From the NCBI GenBank assembly GCA_964542915.1, contig CAZIVP010000002.1, forward strand, positions 124,001 through 188,000: 64,000 nucleotides of DNA, in the 5' to 3' direction. This document shows, in pieces, positions 43,458 to 53,062 of the stretch. Position 1 is the first letter of the stretch, and every line of letters starts with the position of its first letter. The position numbers and the translations under genes are program-made. A model generated the notes under the pieces. It was not told the DNA's origin and did not search any database. It saw nothing but the letters and a program-made list of their open reading frames with translations. The stretch comes from CAZIVP01 sp964542915 (GTDB lineage: Bacteria; Calditrichota; Calditrichia; Calditrichales; Calditrichaceae).

Positions 43458-43640
43458 CTTCTTTCCCGTCTCCGTTAAATTATTGTACTGTAATCACCGA
43501 TAAATCTGAATGAACCTTTTATGCCGAATAAACGAAAATCATCTTCTTGTCAATGGCTGTTAACCGGCTCCTTTATTTTCTATAATACGCATCTACCAAG
43601 ATGGTAACTATCGCTGAAATTCCTGGAGCCACTGTTTTGC

Positions 43641-45366
43641 CTACGTGACATATGGTTCGGGTACAATGATGTAGTCCTGATTACGTAATTGGTTCTCCTT
43701 AGGCGTTAACGCGCAGACTTCATTTTCTAATACTTTTCCGAATTCGGGTACATACAGCCCTTTATATCGGCGACATAATAATTGATTGGCATTAAATAAA
43801 ACATAGACGGATGTGGCTCCCCTATGTAGTTTAATTACGCCATCCATTATTCATAAATCGCAGTTCGGGTGAAAATGTAGTAAATTTTCCGTTTTGTCAA
43901 TACGGCTTCCCTCTATTTCGTCCTCTATGGGAATCCATTGTTTTCGTACAAATTGTATTGTTCGAGAATGGCGATACGCTTTTTTTATTCAGATTATTTC
44001 GGTAAGAAGATACGATACGATCCTCCATTGCTTCAAAACGTTTTCCCTCCGGTTTTACTCTGCGTCCCATCCGGAATACCGCCCACAGTTCGGCCTGTTC
44101 CAATCCGTTGACCACCAATGAATTATGCACATAAATGCTTCGCGCCTCTTTACGTAATTTCCCGGCACGATAATTACCTAATCCGCTGTCGACAATGAGA
44201 GGTCTTCCCTCGTATGAAAATGCATAACGATGAAGATCGCAATGGGCATGACCCGGTTGATAAGAGCTTCCCAAAGGTCCACAATCGAAGATTTGTTTTT
44301 GATCCTTACTCGGCATTACGGCTTAGCCGCTTGGTTTGAATAACATAGACGACGTTAATGTCGTGCTGTTAAAATGTTTATTATTCCCACAAATTCGTTT
44401 AAAATAATCCAAAAGTTCATTAGATGATGGGGCGGCATTAAATGCACTATCACCGAACAGAGCAGGAACGGCTTCCGTATGGCCCATCGCTTTAAGCCAT
44501 AATAACATTTTTAGTGCATACTCTTCCAGCGTCCTGAACCATGTTTTTTGATTTTCATTTTTTTCGATATGGCAGTTAAAAACGTTTAATAAATCCAGAA
44601 TATCCGTTAATATTGGGCTATGATACATTGGACTGCGTTCGAAATGGCCGCCGTCATCCAATATCTGTTCTCTAAGTTGAGTTTGTAGTTTCTTCGCGTA
44701 ACGTTGTAACCAGTCAGCTTTCTGAAAAAAGAGGGCTGCAAATACCATCGCTTTAATATTAACAAACAAATGATTGGCCATCAGATGATATTCGAGGAAG
44801 TACGGTAAATAACGAGCTTGCTGCCAGAGACTGGTTAAAAAACGGTGTTGAAAAGCCTTCTCTTTTTTGAACTTTGTTTGATAAAAACAATAAAACATAA
44901 TCCAATTGACCATCCTTAACGATAGCGGATACGGTTCCCAGCCATTGCCCTTCCCAATCGGATTATTCTCAATCCAATCCATTATAATGGCTTTTGTGTT
45001 ATCAAAATGTTTACCAAATTCAATTGTTGGCTCGTTTAGTAAATAACCAAAATAATGCAGATGATAAAGCCACAATTTTTCTTGTTGAGGGTCATTCCAA
45101 TTAATCCGGTTTTTGTAGGAGACCCGGAGATTTAAAAAAACGAATGAACGTACCGATAAATTATGTTTTACAGTAATGGTTGGTTTGGCCACAAGTGGTA
45201 AGACGATCGGCAGCGGATATGTTTTCAGGCGTTTGATCTTACAGATAAGCAACGGATGTAACAGATTTTTTTTAAAATAAAGACTAAGCCTGGCAATAAT
45301 TTGTCTTGTTTTTAGAAAATGAATCGTTGAAAACACGATTCGAAGTTGCTTAAAAGTGTTTTTCAT
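43641..45366 (-). pseudogene. Heparinase II/III-like protein, inactivated by three lesions
   Basis: Read through the lesions, about 574 residues give one heparinase II/III (alginate-lyase-like) protein: helical N-terminal part (NGWEPYPLSLRM, HLMANHLFVN) and beta-sheet C-terminal part (QPGHAHCD, HRYAFSYEG, HSRTIQFV, LLHFHPNC). Three breaks are visible. First, TAA at 44323-44325 interrupts the frame where a Tyr is expected (FKPSG-stop-AVMPSK). Second, a run of seven T on the plus strand (43980-43986) has one base too many; removing it joins LNKK to AYRHSRTIQF. Third, an in-frame TGA at 43851-43853 precedes MDGVIKLHRG. The gene begins right after the ridA stop. Such enzymes degrade acidic polysaccharide or accompany exopolysaccharide synthesis. 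Confidence 0.88.
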
Positions 45367-45756
45367 TTATTGATCCACGACGGCATCGGCTTCCACTTCG
45401 ACCAGCATGTTCGATTCGATTAAACCACGGACGCCAATCATGGTGGACGCCGGTTTAATATCGCCGAAAAATTCTCCATGGGCTCTTCCCACTTCTTCCC
45501 AATCTCCGATATTCACCACATAGATTCGGGTTCGCACCACATGTTTTAGTGTACAATCGAAGTGTTTAAGCGCTCTTTCAATATTTTTTATGCACTGTAC
45601 CGTTTGTAAATAGGAATCGCCGGAGCCAACGATTTCGCCATTTTCGGATGTGGCAGCGGTTCCGGATACATGGATATAATGACCGACCCGGACGGCGCGG
45701 GAATAACCAACGCTCGATTCCCAGCGGGTTCCCGTCGATATTGTCTCCTTCTGCAT
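45367..45756 (-). CDS. RidA (YjgF/YER057c/UK114) family protein
   Basis: 129 residues from the ATG at 45756, placed nine bases after AGGAGG (45766-45771); a start six codons upstream overlaps that site. The trimeric barrel signature is present: GTRWESSVGYSRAVRVGHYIHVSGT, IERALKHFDC, VVRTRIYVVNI and the C-terminal VEVEADAVV. RidA hydrolyses reactive enamine/imine intermediates. The conserved Arg in VVRTRIYV is kept. Stop TAA is followed at once by the ATG of the heparinase-like pseudogene. Confidence 0.88.
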   Translation of the reverse strand: MQKETISTGTRWESSVGYSRAVRVGHYIHVSGTAATSENGEIVGSGDSYLQTVQCIKNIERALKHFDCTLKHVVRTRIYVVNIGDWEEVGRAHGEFFGDIKPASTMIGVRGLIESNMLVEVEADAVVDQ

Positions 45757-45887
45757 TTGCTCGCTCCTCCTCATTACAACGCTGTTTTTTGTTTAACAAA
45801 TAAATCCGATGGCAAATTTGACGGCATTTTGTGTTATGCCTAATGATTGCAATGATGTTAACCACAATGACAACGCGTTTCCTGCGA

Positions 45888-46406
45888 TCAAGACCAACGA
45901 TTGTAACGAATACGATTTTCGTCAAACCGTTCTGCCGATGGCGGCGTTTCATCCGGATTGCCGATGGCAACCAGTGAAACCGGCACGATATGATCCGGCA
46001 ATGAGAATATCTGTTGCAACTTTGCCATACGCTCTTTTCGTGGATAAATGCCTATCCAAACACCGCCCAATTGCAAGGCATGTATGGCCAACAGAATATT
46101 TTGGGTTGCCGCCGCACAATCCAGGGCCGCATATTCCATATTGGATTCCAATCGCAAATCGCCACACACAGCGATCGCCGAGGGCGCTTTATCCAACATA
46201 CGGGCATAAGGATGTGCCGCCATAATGGAACGGTGTATCTGTTTATCATCAATAACGATGAAATACCAGGGGCGGTAATCGTGCGCAGAAGGCGCATGCA
46301 TGGCGCAGGATAAAATTTTGTTCAGTAACGACGGATCAATCGTATCGCTTTTGAAGCGACGAATACTTCGGCGGGTTGTCAGCGCTTTCAGGGTGTCCAT
46401 ATTCAT
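45888..46406 (-). CDS. Nitroreductase-family FMN oxidoreductase
   Basis: 172 residues. N-terminal RRSIRRFKSD (about 12-21), APSAHDYRPWYFIVI (about 38-52) and ALQLGGVWIGIYP (about 112-124) are the usual FMN-contact blocks of the small nitroreductase family. The length is that of the minimal family; the substrate is unknown. An earlier Met is 2 codons upstream of the likely MDTLKAL start. Isolated between ridA and rpsU. Confidence 0.88.
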   Translation of the reverse strand: MNMDTLKALTTRRSIRRFKSDTIDPSLLNKILSCAMHAPSAHDYRPWYFIVIDDKQIHRSIMAAHPYARMLDKAPSAIAVCGDLRLESNMEYAALDCAAATQNILLAIHALQLGGVWIGIYPRKERMAKLQQIFSLPDHIVPVSLVAIGNPDETPPSAERFDENRIRYNRWS

Positions 46407-46604
46407 TAGTTCCTGTTTTACTTTTCACTAAAAAGCATAAAAGAAAGGGCAATATAAAGCAAGTTAAAAGTTTTAGGGTTCGGAGGTTTGGCGTAAAATC
46501 CGCCCTTGCGAACATGCATTTCAATCCGATCCATCCGTTTTGTATTTCCGATCATGTAATCTAAGCAGGACAAATCGTTTTTCAAGAAGACTTTACGGGC
46601 AGAT

Positions 46605-46630
46605 ATAAAAAAAGGACGCCGAAGCGTCCT
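46605..46630 (-). terminator. Rho-independent terminator of rpsU
   Basis: On the minus strand AGGACGC-TTCG-GCGTCCT (46613-46630) is a perfect 7-bp stem with an extra-stable TTCG loop, followed by seven T residues. It lies 32 bases past the rpsU stop codon and is the clearest terminator in the window with that at 56.4 kb. Confidence 0.92.
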
Positions 46631-46662
46631 CTGACAAACTCACATTGGGCAATCCTAATGTG

Positions 46663-46830
46663 CTAAAACCGTTGTTTACGATAGCGATTCTTATGGCGAC
46701 GTTCACTAGGACTAATATAATAAGATTTCTTATGCGCCGTTTCTAATATATGGGCTTTACGTACTTTCTTCTTAAATTTTTGTAAAGCCTGATCAAAGTT
46801 TGCATAATCGGAAACCTGCACAACAACCAT
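46663..46830 (-). CDS. rpsU: 30S ribosomal protein bS21
   Basis: A short 55-residue gene: MVVVQVSDYANF at the start, the helix ALQKFKKKVRKAHIL and the basic C-terminus SPSERRHKNRYRKQRF, matching bS21 in length and composition. A purine-rich AAGGAAAGGGGGG stretch precedes the ATG. bS21 is near the 3' end of 16S rRNA and helps initiation; its short gene is easily missed. It follows fmt by 68 bp on the same strand and ends in a strong terminator. Confidence 0.93.
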   Translation of the reverse strand: MVVVQVSDYANFDQALQKFKKKVRKAHILETAHKKSYYISPSERRHKNRYRKQRF

Positions 46831-46898
46831 CACACCCCCCTTTCCTTGGTTAGTTTATTTTTTGTAACGCCCGAAGGGAGATTATGTTTCAGTTGTTG

Positions 46899-47828
46899 TT
46901 ATTGAAGCTGTTCGCCAATGTTGATGGTATATCCGTTAAAAAAATCGCTCACAGTCATCCGCTTTTTTCCCTGCAATTGAACATCATAAATGTCTAAAAC
47001 CCCATCCTGGCATGCCACTGAAAAACGATCTTTGTCTTTATCGACAATCGTGCCCGGTGGCTGATCCGCTGATTTTTTTTTGGATATATCCGCCTTGAAC
47101 ACTTTGATCTGATTATTCTGATGGTAGGTATACGCCGCCGGCACGGGACTCAGCCCCCGAACCATATTAAAAACATTCACAACCGGTTGGTTAAAATCGA
47201 TATGACAAAACTCTTTACTGATTTTCGGCGCTTTTGTGGCCAGGGCGTCGTTTTGCTCCACGGGCCGAATCGTGCCTACCTCCAGACCTTCCAGACTTTG
47301 CACCAATAGATCCGCGCCGATTTTTGCCAGATGGTCATGCAAAGAGCCGGCGTCGGTTTCTTTTCGGATAGGCGTTTTTCGCTGTAAGAGGATTTTTCCC
47401 GTATCCACATGTTCATCAATTAAAATTGTCGTAACACCGGTTTCCCTTGCACCTTTGATGATAGCCCAGTTTATGGGGGCAGCCCCCCGATAACGCGGTA
47501 ATAATGAAGCATGAAGATTGACCGTGCCTTTGGGCGGGATGGTAAACACTTCCCGCGGTAAAATCTTAAATGCCACTACGACAAATGCAGCTGCTTTAAT
47601 TTTTTTAAGGCGTTTTAGAAAATCATTATCATTCAACGATTCCGGTTGCAATAATTCCAGCCCGTGTTCGAGCGCTAATTGTTTAACAGGCGAAGGCTGT
47701 ACGCTTTGGCCACGTCCCTGGGGTTTATCCGGAACCGTAACCACCGCGGCCACTTCATGCGGGGAATCCAATAAACGTTTTAGCGAGACCGCCGCAAAGG
47801 AGGGCGAACCCATAAAAACGATTTTCAT
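46899..47828 (-). CDS. fmt: Methionyl-tRNA formyltransferase
   Basis: 309 residues, normal. Motifs: N-terminal MKIVFMGSPSFAAVSL, the folate/catalytic block NLHASLLPRYRGAAPI (about 105-120) with the Asn and His of the active site, and a C-terminal OB-fold tRNA-binding domain (about 210-305). It formylates initiator Met-tRNA using 10-formyl-THF. It follows yajC by three bases and leads to rpsU. No def gene next to it. Confidence 0.96.
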   Translation of the reverse strand: MKIVFMGSPSFAAVSLKRLLDSPHEVAAVVTVPDKPQGRGQSVQPSPVKQLALEHGLELLQPESLNDNDFLKRLKKIKAAAFVVVAFKILPREVFTIPPKGTVNLHASLLPRYRGAAPINWAIIKGARETGVTTILIDEHVDTGKILLQRKTPIRKETDAGSLHDHLAKIGADLLVQSLEGLEVGTIRPVEQNDALATKAPKISKEFCHIDFNQPVVNVFNMVRGLSPVPAAYTYHQNNQIKVFKADISKKKSADQPPGTIVDKDKDRFSVACQDGVLDIYDVQLQGKKRMTVSDFFNGYTINIGEQLQ

Positions 47829-47831
47829 ATT

Positions 47832-48164
47832 TTACCCCTGCTTGTTTCCGGGATTTACGATATTAATGGCGCTTTTATCGATGTTTAGTTTGACATTATC
47901 ATCTACTTTGATGACGACGGTTTTGTTTTCATCGGCAAAACCCACGACTTTGCCATGAATGCCCCCGCTTGTGATCACCCGATCTCCCTTTTTTATGGCT
48001 TCCAGCATACGCTGTTTTTCTTTTTGTTTTTTGGCCTGGGGTCGGATCATCAAAAAATACATGATGAGTATAATCAAAATAAACGGCAAAAAAGAAAGGA
48101 AAGGATTGGGCCCATCGCCTCCACCATTGTTTGCCGGACCCATTAAAACAATCATTTCTAACAT
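47832..48164 (-). CDS. yajC: Preprotein translocase subunit YajC
   Basis: 110 residues. One transmembrane segment (about 21-42, FLSFLPFILIILIMYFLMI), then RPQAKKQKEKQRML, then a beta-rich domain with GDRVITSGGIHGKVVGF. YajC joins SecDF at the Sec translocon. The tgt-yajC order is widespread; secD and secF are not next to it here. The start may be the first, fourth or eighth codon. Confidence 0.94.
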   Translation of the reverse strand: MLEMIVLMGPANNGGGDGPNPFLSFLPFILIILIMYFLMIRPQAKKQKEKQRMLEAIKKGDRVITSGGIHGKVVGFADENKTVVIKVDDNVKLNIDKSAINIVNPGNKQG

Positions 48165-48229
48165 TATCGCTCCTCATATTATGAATTGAAATTTGGGATC
48201 GTCCTTAATTTTCGATAGTTCACGTCCCT

Positions 48230-49375
48230 TTATCCTGGAATAGGTTCTTCAGCACTTCTGGATATTCGTTTTAAAATATCATCTTTCCATGCCCGATAGC
48301 AATTTGTTAATATTTTTTCTCTTGCCTGTTCCAGCAAGTTCGTATAAAAATGGATATTGTGCAGCGTAGCCAGGTGCAATCCCAAAATTTCACCGCTGTT
48401 AAAGAGATGGCGCACATAGCCACGACTGAAATTTGTACACGTATAACAAGCACAATCCGGATCGAGCGGTCGTTCATCCTCTTTATTGCGCGCCGCCTTT
48501 ATGACCAACTTTCCGTTGCCTGTGAAAACCGTCCCGTTGCGCGCATTTCGGGTGGGAATTACACAATCAAACATATCCACGCCTAAATCGATCGCTTCCA
48601 GCATATCCTCCGGCATACCCACACCCATGAGATAACGCGGTTTATCTGCCGGCAGAATATCGGTGCATATATCGGTCATGCCGAACATGTCTTTTTTGGG
48701 CTCGCCGACGGAAAGGCCGCCGATGGCGTAACCCGGAAAATCCAATTCCATCAGTTGTCTTGCGCTTTTTTCACGCAAATCGCTGTAAACACTGCCCTGA
48801 ATAATTGCGAACAACCATTGCCGTTTGCCGTACGGCGGCGACATGGTCGCATACTGTTCCCGACTTATCCGCGCCCATTTTACGGTTATATCGTTCGATC
48901 GATCCGCATATTCATAATCCGCCGGATAAGGCGGGCATTCATCCAGTACCATCATAATATCGCTTCCCAAACGCCGTTGGATTTCCAAAACCTTTTCTGC
49001 CGTAAACCGATGTCTGGAGCCATCCAAATGCGATTGAAAGGTTACGCCATCCGCATCCAAAGTTCGCAGGGTTTTCAGGCTAAATACCTGATAACCGCCG
49101 CTGTCAGTAAGAATAGGGCCATCCCAGTTTATAAATTGATGCAGGCCGCCAAACCGCTCAATCACATCGGCGCCGGGTCTTAGATAAAGGTGATAACTGT
49201 TACCCAGTATAATCCGGACATTTTGTTCCCGTAAGTCGCGCGGTGAAAGGGTTTTTACGGTACCCTGGGTGCCTACCGGCATAAAAACCGGCGTTTCTAT
49301 CTTTCCGCGATCTGTGTTGAGTTCACCCGCTCGCGCTTTACCTCCACGTTCCGTGTGTATTTTTTTGAAGAACAT
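48230..49375 (-). CDS. tgt: Queuine/preQ1 tRNA-ribosyltransferase
   Basis: 381 residues from the ATG at 49375; a TTG 23 codons upstream opens the frame but gives an atypical N-terminus overlapping the ROK gene. Motifs: TDSGGYQVFSL with the catalytic Asp, the second Asp in VDMFDCVIPTRNARNG, and zinc ligands in CACYTC (about residues 313-318) plus His in LHLATLHN. It swaps guanine-34 for preQ1 in tRNAs with GUN anticodons. yajC follows 65 bp later. Confidence 0.95.
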   Translation of the reverse strand: MFFKKIHTERGGKARAGELNTDRGKIETPVFMPVGTQGTVKTLSPRDLREQNVRIILGNSYHLYLRPGADVIERFGGLHQFINWDGPILTDSGGYQVFSLKTLRTLDADGVTFQSHLDGSRHRFTAEKVLEIQRRLGSDIMMVLDECPPYPADYEYADRSNDITVKWARISREQYATMSPPYGKRQWLFAIIQGSVYSDLREKSARQLMELDFPGYAIGGLSVGEPKKDMFGMTDICTDILPADKPRYLMGVGMPEDMLEAIDLGVDMFDCVIPTRNARNGTVFTGNGKLVIKAARNKEDERPLDPDCACYTCTNFSRGYVRHLFNSGEILGLHLATLHNIHFYTNLLEQAREKILTNCYRAWKDDILKRISRSAEEPIPG

Positions 49376-49440
49376 TTGCCACTTTCGATCAAAAAGCCAT
49401 GAATTTAAACGAACTGAAATTTTATTGCAAAATTTTACTC

Positions 49441-50694
49441 TCAACGAAAAATGGTACGATATCGTTCGATATTCAACTGTTCTGTATAAAAGAGATCTTC
49501 CAAAATAAGTCCGATCGCTCCCAATATCCCGGCTTCTTCAGTGAGCTTGGCGCTCATTATTTTAACCGCATGGCTGGGGGTTCTTAATGTGTCCTCTTTT
49601 ACCCGATCCTTGATGAACTGAACAAGCATTTGATTGTGAGACAGTTTATGTCCGCCAATCAGTATCAGTTCCGGATTGAGCGTATTAATGAGATTGATTG
49701 TAATAATACCGACTAAAGCGCCATACTCACGTAAAAGATTTAATGCCAGGGGATGTTCTTGCTGGGCTTTGTAAAAAATGGTATCAACTTCCAGTTTTTT
49801 ATCTCGTTCAATCGGAGGCAAACCACATTTGTGTCCGCGTTTTGCGCCGGCCAGTAATGAATGCTCCGAAAGAATCTCAGCAAAATTTTCCTGACCGTCA
49901 TAAAGCAATTTGTACTCTTCACTATTGCGAATCAGATACCCGATATCATAATATCCGATTTCGCCGGCGCTGGCGGAAATGCCGCGATATAATCGGCCGT
50001 CAATGATGATGCCTGCACTCAATCCGTCTCCAATCCACAAATAAATCATATTGCGCACATTTTTTCCGTAGCCAAACCGGTACTCGCCCATGGTTATGGA
50101 TTTTACATCATTTTCGATAACGGTTTCGATACCAAACCGATCTTCAAACATTTTTCGAATAGGAATGCCCTGCCAACCTTTTAGCGTATCCGATTCCTGA
50201 ATGCTGCCGCTTTTATAATTTATCAAGCCGGGTACGGCGACGCCGATGCCCAGCGGCCGTGCTTTTTTAACCCAGGTGTTCAGCTGCATTTTATCGATAA
50301 TTTCGAAAATTTGATTGATAATAAGCCGAAGAGGCGCACCCGTACTGAAATAAATCGTTTCTTTATAGTAAATTTCGGCGTTGAGATCGGAGAGAGCGAC
50401 ATGGGCATGATCGCGTCGAATTTCGACGCCGAGTACATATCCGGAATTGGAATTGAACTGTAACAGAATCGGCTTACGTCCGCCCAGACTTGTGGATGTG
50501 CCCATTCCCACTTCACAAATATAGCCCTGGTCCAGGAGGTGGGTTATTATCTCCGAGACGGCAGCTTTTGATATTTTATAGCGCTTTGCTAAATCGGCCC
50601 GTGACATGGGGCCTTCATTTTTGATAAAACGAAGGATGTTTAGTTCGTTATACTCCCGAACTAACCGTGGGCCATAACCGGCTTTTTTTATCAT
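49441..50694 (-). CDS. ROK-family transcriptional regulator
   Basis: 417 residues. A MarR-like winged helix-turn-helix (about 14-75, MSRADLAKRYKISKAAVSEIITHLLDQG) precedes a ROK sugar-kinase-like domain (about 85-400). The DxGxT-type phosphate loop is replaced in VLGVEIRRDHAHVALSD, and WIGDGLSAGIIIDG and SASAGEIGYYDIG match the ROK signature; the zinc-binding cysteines are partly altered (CGLPPIERD). Such XylR/NagC-type proteins repress sugar-use genes until a sugar ligand binds. It is divergent from the DUF4954 gene, with 176 bp between, so it could control that gene. Confidence 0.88.
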   Translation of the reverse strand: MIKKAGYGPRLVREYNELNILRFIKNEGPMSRADLAKRYKISKAAVSEIITHLLDQGYICEVGMGTSTSLGGRKPILLQFNSNSGYVLGVEIRRDHAHVALSDLNAEIYYKETIYFSTGAPLRLIINQIFEIIDKMQLNTWVKKARPLGIGVAVPGLINYKSGSIQESDTLKGWQGIPIRKMFEDRFGIETVIENDVKSITMGEYRFGYGKNVRNMIYLWIGDGLSAGIIIDGRLYRGISASAGEIGYYDIGYLIRNSEEYKLLYDGQENFAEILSEHSLLAGAKRGHKCGLPPIERDKKLEVDTIFYKAQQEHPLALNLLREYGALVGIITINLINTLNPELILIGGHKLSHNQMLVQFIKDRVKEDTLRTPSHAVKIMSAKLTEEAGILGAIGLILEDLFYTEQLNIERYRTIFR

Positions 50695-50802
50695 AAGACA
50701 ATTTGACCGACAGATAAATTAATTATTTAAAAAAAATAAACGAATAATAATATACATTAACAAAATTAAAATACAAAAATTGATTGTGATAAAAACCAAT
50801 TT

Positions 50803-50819
50803 GCGCTAAGTTTAAGCGC
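50803..50819. promoter_or_regulatory. Inverted repeat in the ROK / DUF4954 divergent region
   Basis: GCGCT-AAGTTTA-AGCGC is a 5-bp-arm inverted repeat about 52 bases before the DUF4954 start codon, in otherwise AT-rich DNA. Its place makes it a possible operator for the divergently encoded ROK regulator. Arms are short, so this is a weak call. Confidence 0.25.
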
Positions 50820-50870
50820 CTTAATTTGATGTTTTACGGAAAATAACACGATTAAGCCCGGGAGATCGAC

Positions 50871-53054
50871 ATGCACGAAGTAAAAATGGATAAACTGGAA
50901 AATTTCAGTAAAGATTTCGTACCGGCTCACCTGCGTTCCGAAAAGGACGATTTTTACCACCTGCGGAACAGCCAAAGCGATAGTTCGAAATTTCGGGCGC
51001 TATCCGCCAAAGAGACGGAAATTCTGGTCAAGAATAATAACAGCGCCGAAGATTGGGACAAGGTGCTGGTATCTGAAAACTTCGATCCGTCACTTGTACG
51101 CAACTGTACGTTTTGGGGGCTCATTCGCATTGGCGATCTCGAACGTAATTTTCTCGAATTTCACAAATTACGCATGCCGGTCGGACTCACCAACAGTACA
51201 ATCGTCTCATGTGATATAGGCGACAACGTGGCTATTAATAACGTTCACTACCTATCCCACTACATTATTGATAACCGTTGCATATTGTTCAATATCGATG
51301 AAATGCTAACAGTCGATAACGCCAAATTCGGCAACGGCATCGTTAAAGAGGGTGAAGAAGAAGAAGTACGCATCTGGCTTGAATTAGCCAATGAAAACGG
51401 CGGCCGGAAAGTACTGCCTTTCGAAGGTATGCTTCCGGCCGATGCCTACATTTGGTCGCGATACCGGGAAGACACAATTCTGATGCAACGCTTTAAGGAA
51501 TTTACGGATCGTTTGGGCGATACCCGTCGGGGGTTTTACGGTCACGTTGGCGAGCAGTGCGTCATTAAAGATTCCCGGATCATCAAAGATTGCCGCATCG
51601 GTACCCATACATATATTAAGGGCGCCAATAAGCTTAAAAATTTAACGATTCAATCCAACCAAAACGAAGCGACGCAAATCGGTGAAGGCGTGGAACTGGT
51701 TAACGGCATCATCGGATATTGTAATCGCATATTTTACGGCGTTAAGGCGGTGCGTTTTGTTACCGGACGTAATGTGCAACTTAAATATGGCGCCCGCCTG
51801 ATCAATTCGCTTTTAGGCGCCAATTCAACCATTTCGTGTTGCGAGGTTCTGAATAATCTGATATTCCCATTCCACGAACAGCATCACAATAACTCCTTTT
51901 TGATCGCCTCCACAATTAAGGGCCAATCAAATATTGCGGCAGGCGCAACTATCGGTTCCAATCACAATTCGAGAGCCGCCGACGGCGAGATTATTGCCGA
52001 ACGCGGATTCTGGCCGGGCTTGGTAACGAATTTCAAACACAACAGTTATTTTGCGCCATTCACCCTTGCTGCGAAAGGCAATTATAATGCCGAGTTGAAT
52101 ATCGATCTGCCTTTTTCCCTGGTCAGTCCGGGAGAGCGCGCCTCGCAAATCAATGTATATCCGGCTTATTGGTTTAAGTACAATATGTACGCATTGGCGC
52201 GTAATGCCTGGAAGTTCCATAAACGGGACAAGCGTGTTAAAGTCGAACAACATATCGAACACAGTTATCTGGCGCCGGATACCATAGAATCCATGTTTCA
52301 CGGCATCGCCCGCTTAAAAACCATGGTTGAAAAACACAACGGACAAACGCTTAAGAATGAGGCAATTCTCAATGGCTCGGCTGTGGAAGCAGAGGGCGCT
52401 GTCATTGCAACCGACCTCATGTATAAGGGCGAGGCCGTCATCCGAAAGCCATTACAGGGCATTCGGCTCTACAGGCAGATGATTCACTATTACGGCGTCC
52501 GGGCGCTGGTACAGGAACTCACGGAAATCTTGAACAATAAGGAGCAAACGAAAACACATTGGCTTAACCGGTTAAAAAGGATGTTTATTGAAGTTGAACG
52601 GAATTGGGAGAACATTGGCGGTCAATTGATTCCCCAAAACCAACTTGAAATTTTACTCGACAAGATTCGTTCCAATGAAATCGATTCCTGGCAAGCCTTG
52701 CACTCACATTACGCGAAACTATGGCGACAATATCCTAAAATGCAACGGCAGCACGGGTTGGAATGTCTGCTAAGGTTATACAATATCGATCGCAATATGA
52801 TCGATGAAGAGCAAATAAATGCCTTTATTCAAGAATACCGCAAAACGACGATTGAAATCAACGACCGGATCTTTCGTACACGTGAAAAGGATTACAGCAA
52901 CCCGTTTCGCAAAATTACATATCGCAACGATGATGAAATGATAGCGGTAATGGGGGCTCCCGGAGAAAACGGCTTTATCTCCGAACACAACGATATGACG
53001 GAACAACATCTTAGAGAAATCGACCGAATTCTAAATCAGATAACACAGGATTAA
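50871..53054 (+). CDS. DUF4954-type left-handed beta-helix protein
   Basis: 727 residues. A central hexapeptide-like beta-helix (about 90-420) with repeated I-G-x-x-x motifs (DSRIIKDCRIGTHTYI, IGEGVELVNGIIG, GATIGSNHNSRAADGEI) is flanked by a short N-terminal helix region and a long helical C-terminal part (about 440-727). I match it to the DUF4954 family of Bacteroidota/Spirochaetota-like bacteria, whose function is unknown; the fold is that of sugar-nucleotide acyl- or uridyltransferases but the C-terminus is unlike GlmU. The LOG-protein gene follows in eight bases, and the divergent ROK gene suggests sugar control. Complete, with no frameshift. Confidence 0.82.
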   Translation: MHEVKMDKLENFSKDFVPAHLRSEKDDFYHLRNSQSDSSKFRALSAKETEILVKNNNSAEDWDKVLVSENFDPSLVRNCTFWGLIRIGDLERNFLEFHKLRMPVGLTNSTIVSCDIGDNVAINNVHYLSHYIIDNRCILFNIDEMLTVDNAKFGNGIVKEGEEEEVRIWLELANENGGRKVLPFEGMLPADAYIWSRYREDTILMQRFKEFTDRLGDTRRGFYGHVGEQCVIKDSRIIKDCRIGTHTYIKGANKLKNLTIQSNQNEATQIGEGVELVNGIIGYCNRIFYGVKAVRFVTGRNVQLKYGARLINSLLGANSTISCCEVLNNLIFPFHEQHHNNSFLIASTIKGQSNIAAGATIGSNHNSRAADGEIIAERGFWPGLVTNFKHNSYFAPFTLAAKGNYNAELNIDLPFSLVSPGERASQINVYPAYWFKYNMYALARNAWKFHKRDKRVKVEQHIEHSYLAPDTIESMFHGIARLKTMVEKHNGQTLKNEAILNGSAVEAEGAVIATDLMYKGEAVIRKPLQGIRLYRQMIHYYGVRALVQELTEILNNKEQTKTHWLNRLKRMFIEVERNWENIGGQLIPQNQLEILLDKIRSNEIDSWQALHSHYAKLWRQYPKMQRQHGLECLLRLYNIDRNMIDEEQINAFIQEYRKTTIEINDRIFRTREKDYSNPFRKITYRNDDEMIAVMGAPGENGFISEHNDMTEQHLREIDRILNQITQD

Positions 53055-53062
53055 ATTGAATT

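Noticed and set aside
43641..45366. Treating the heparinase region as three separate genes
   Set aside because: The pieces are successive parts of one protein; the joins are two stop codons and one base in a homopolymer run, so a single pseudogene explains them.
50871..53054. Naming the beta-helix protein GlmU
   Set aside because: The beta-helix is similar in kind, but there is no uridyltransferase domain and the long helical C-terminus does not fit.
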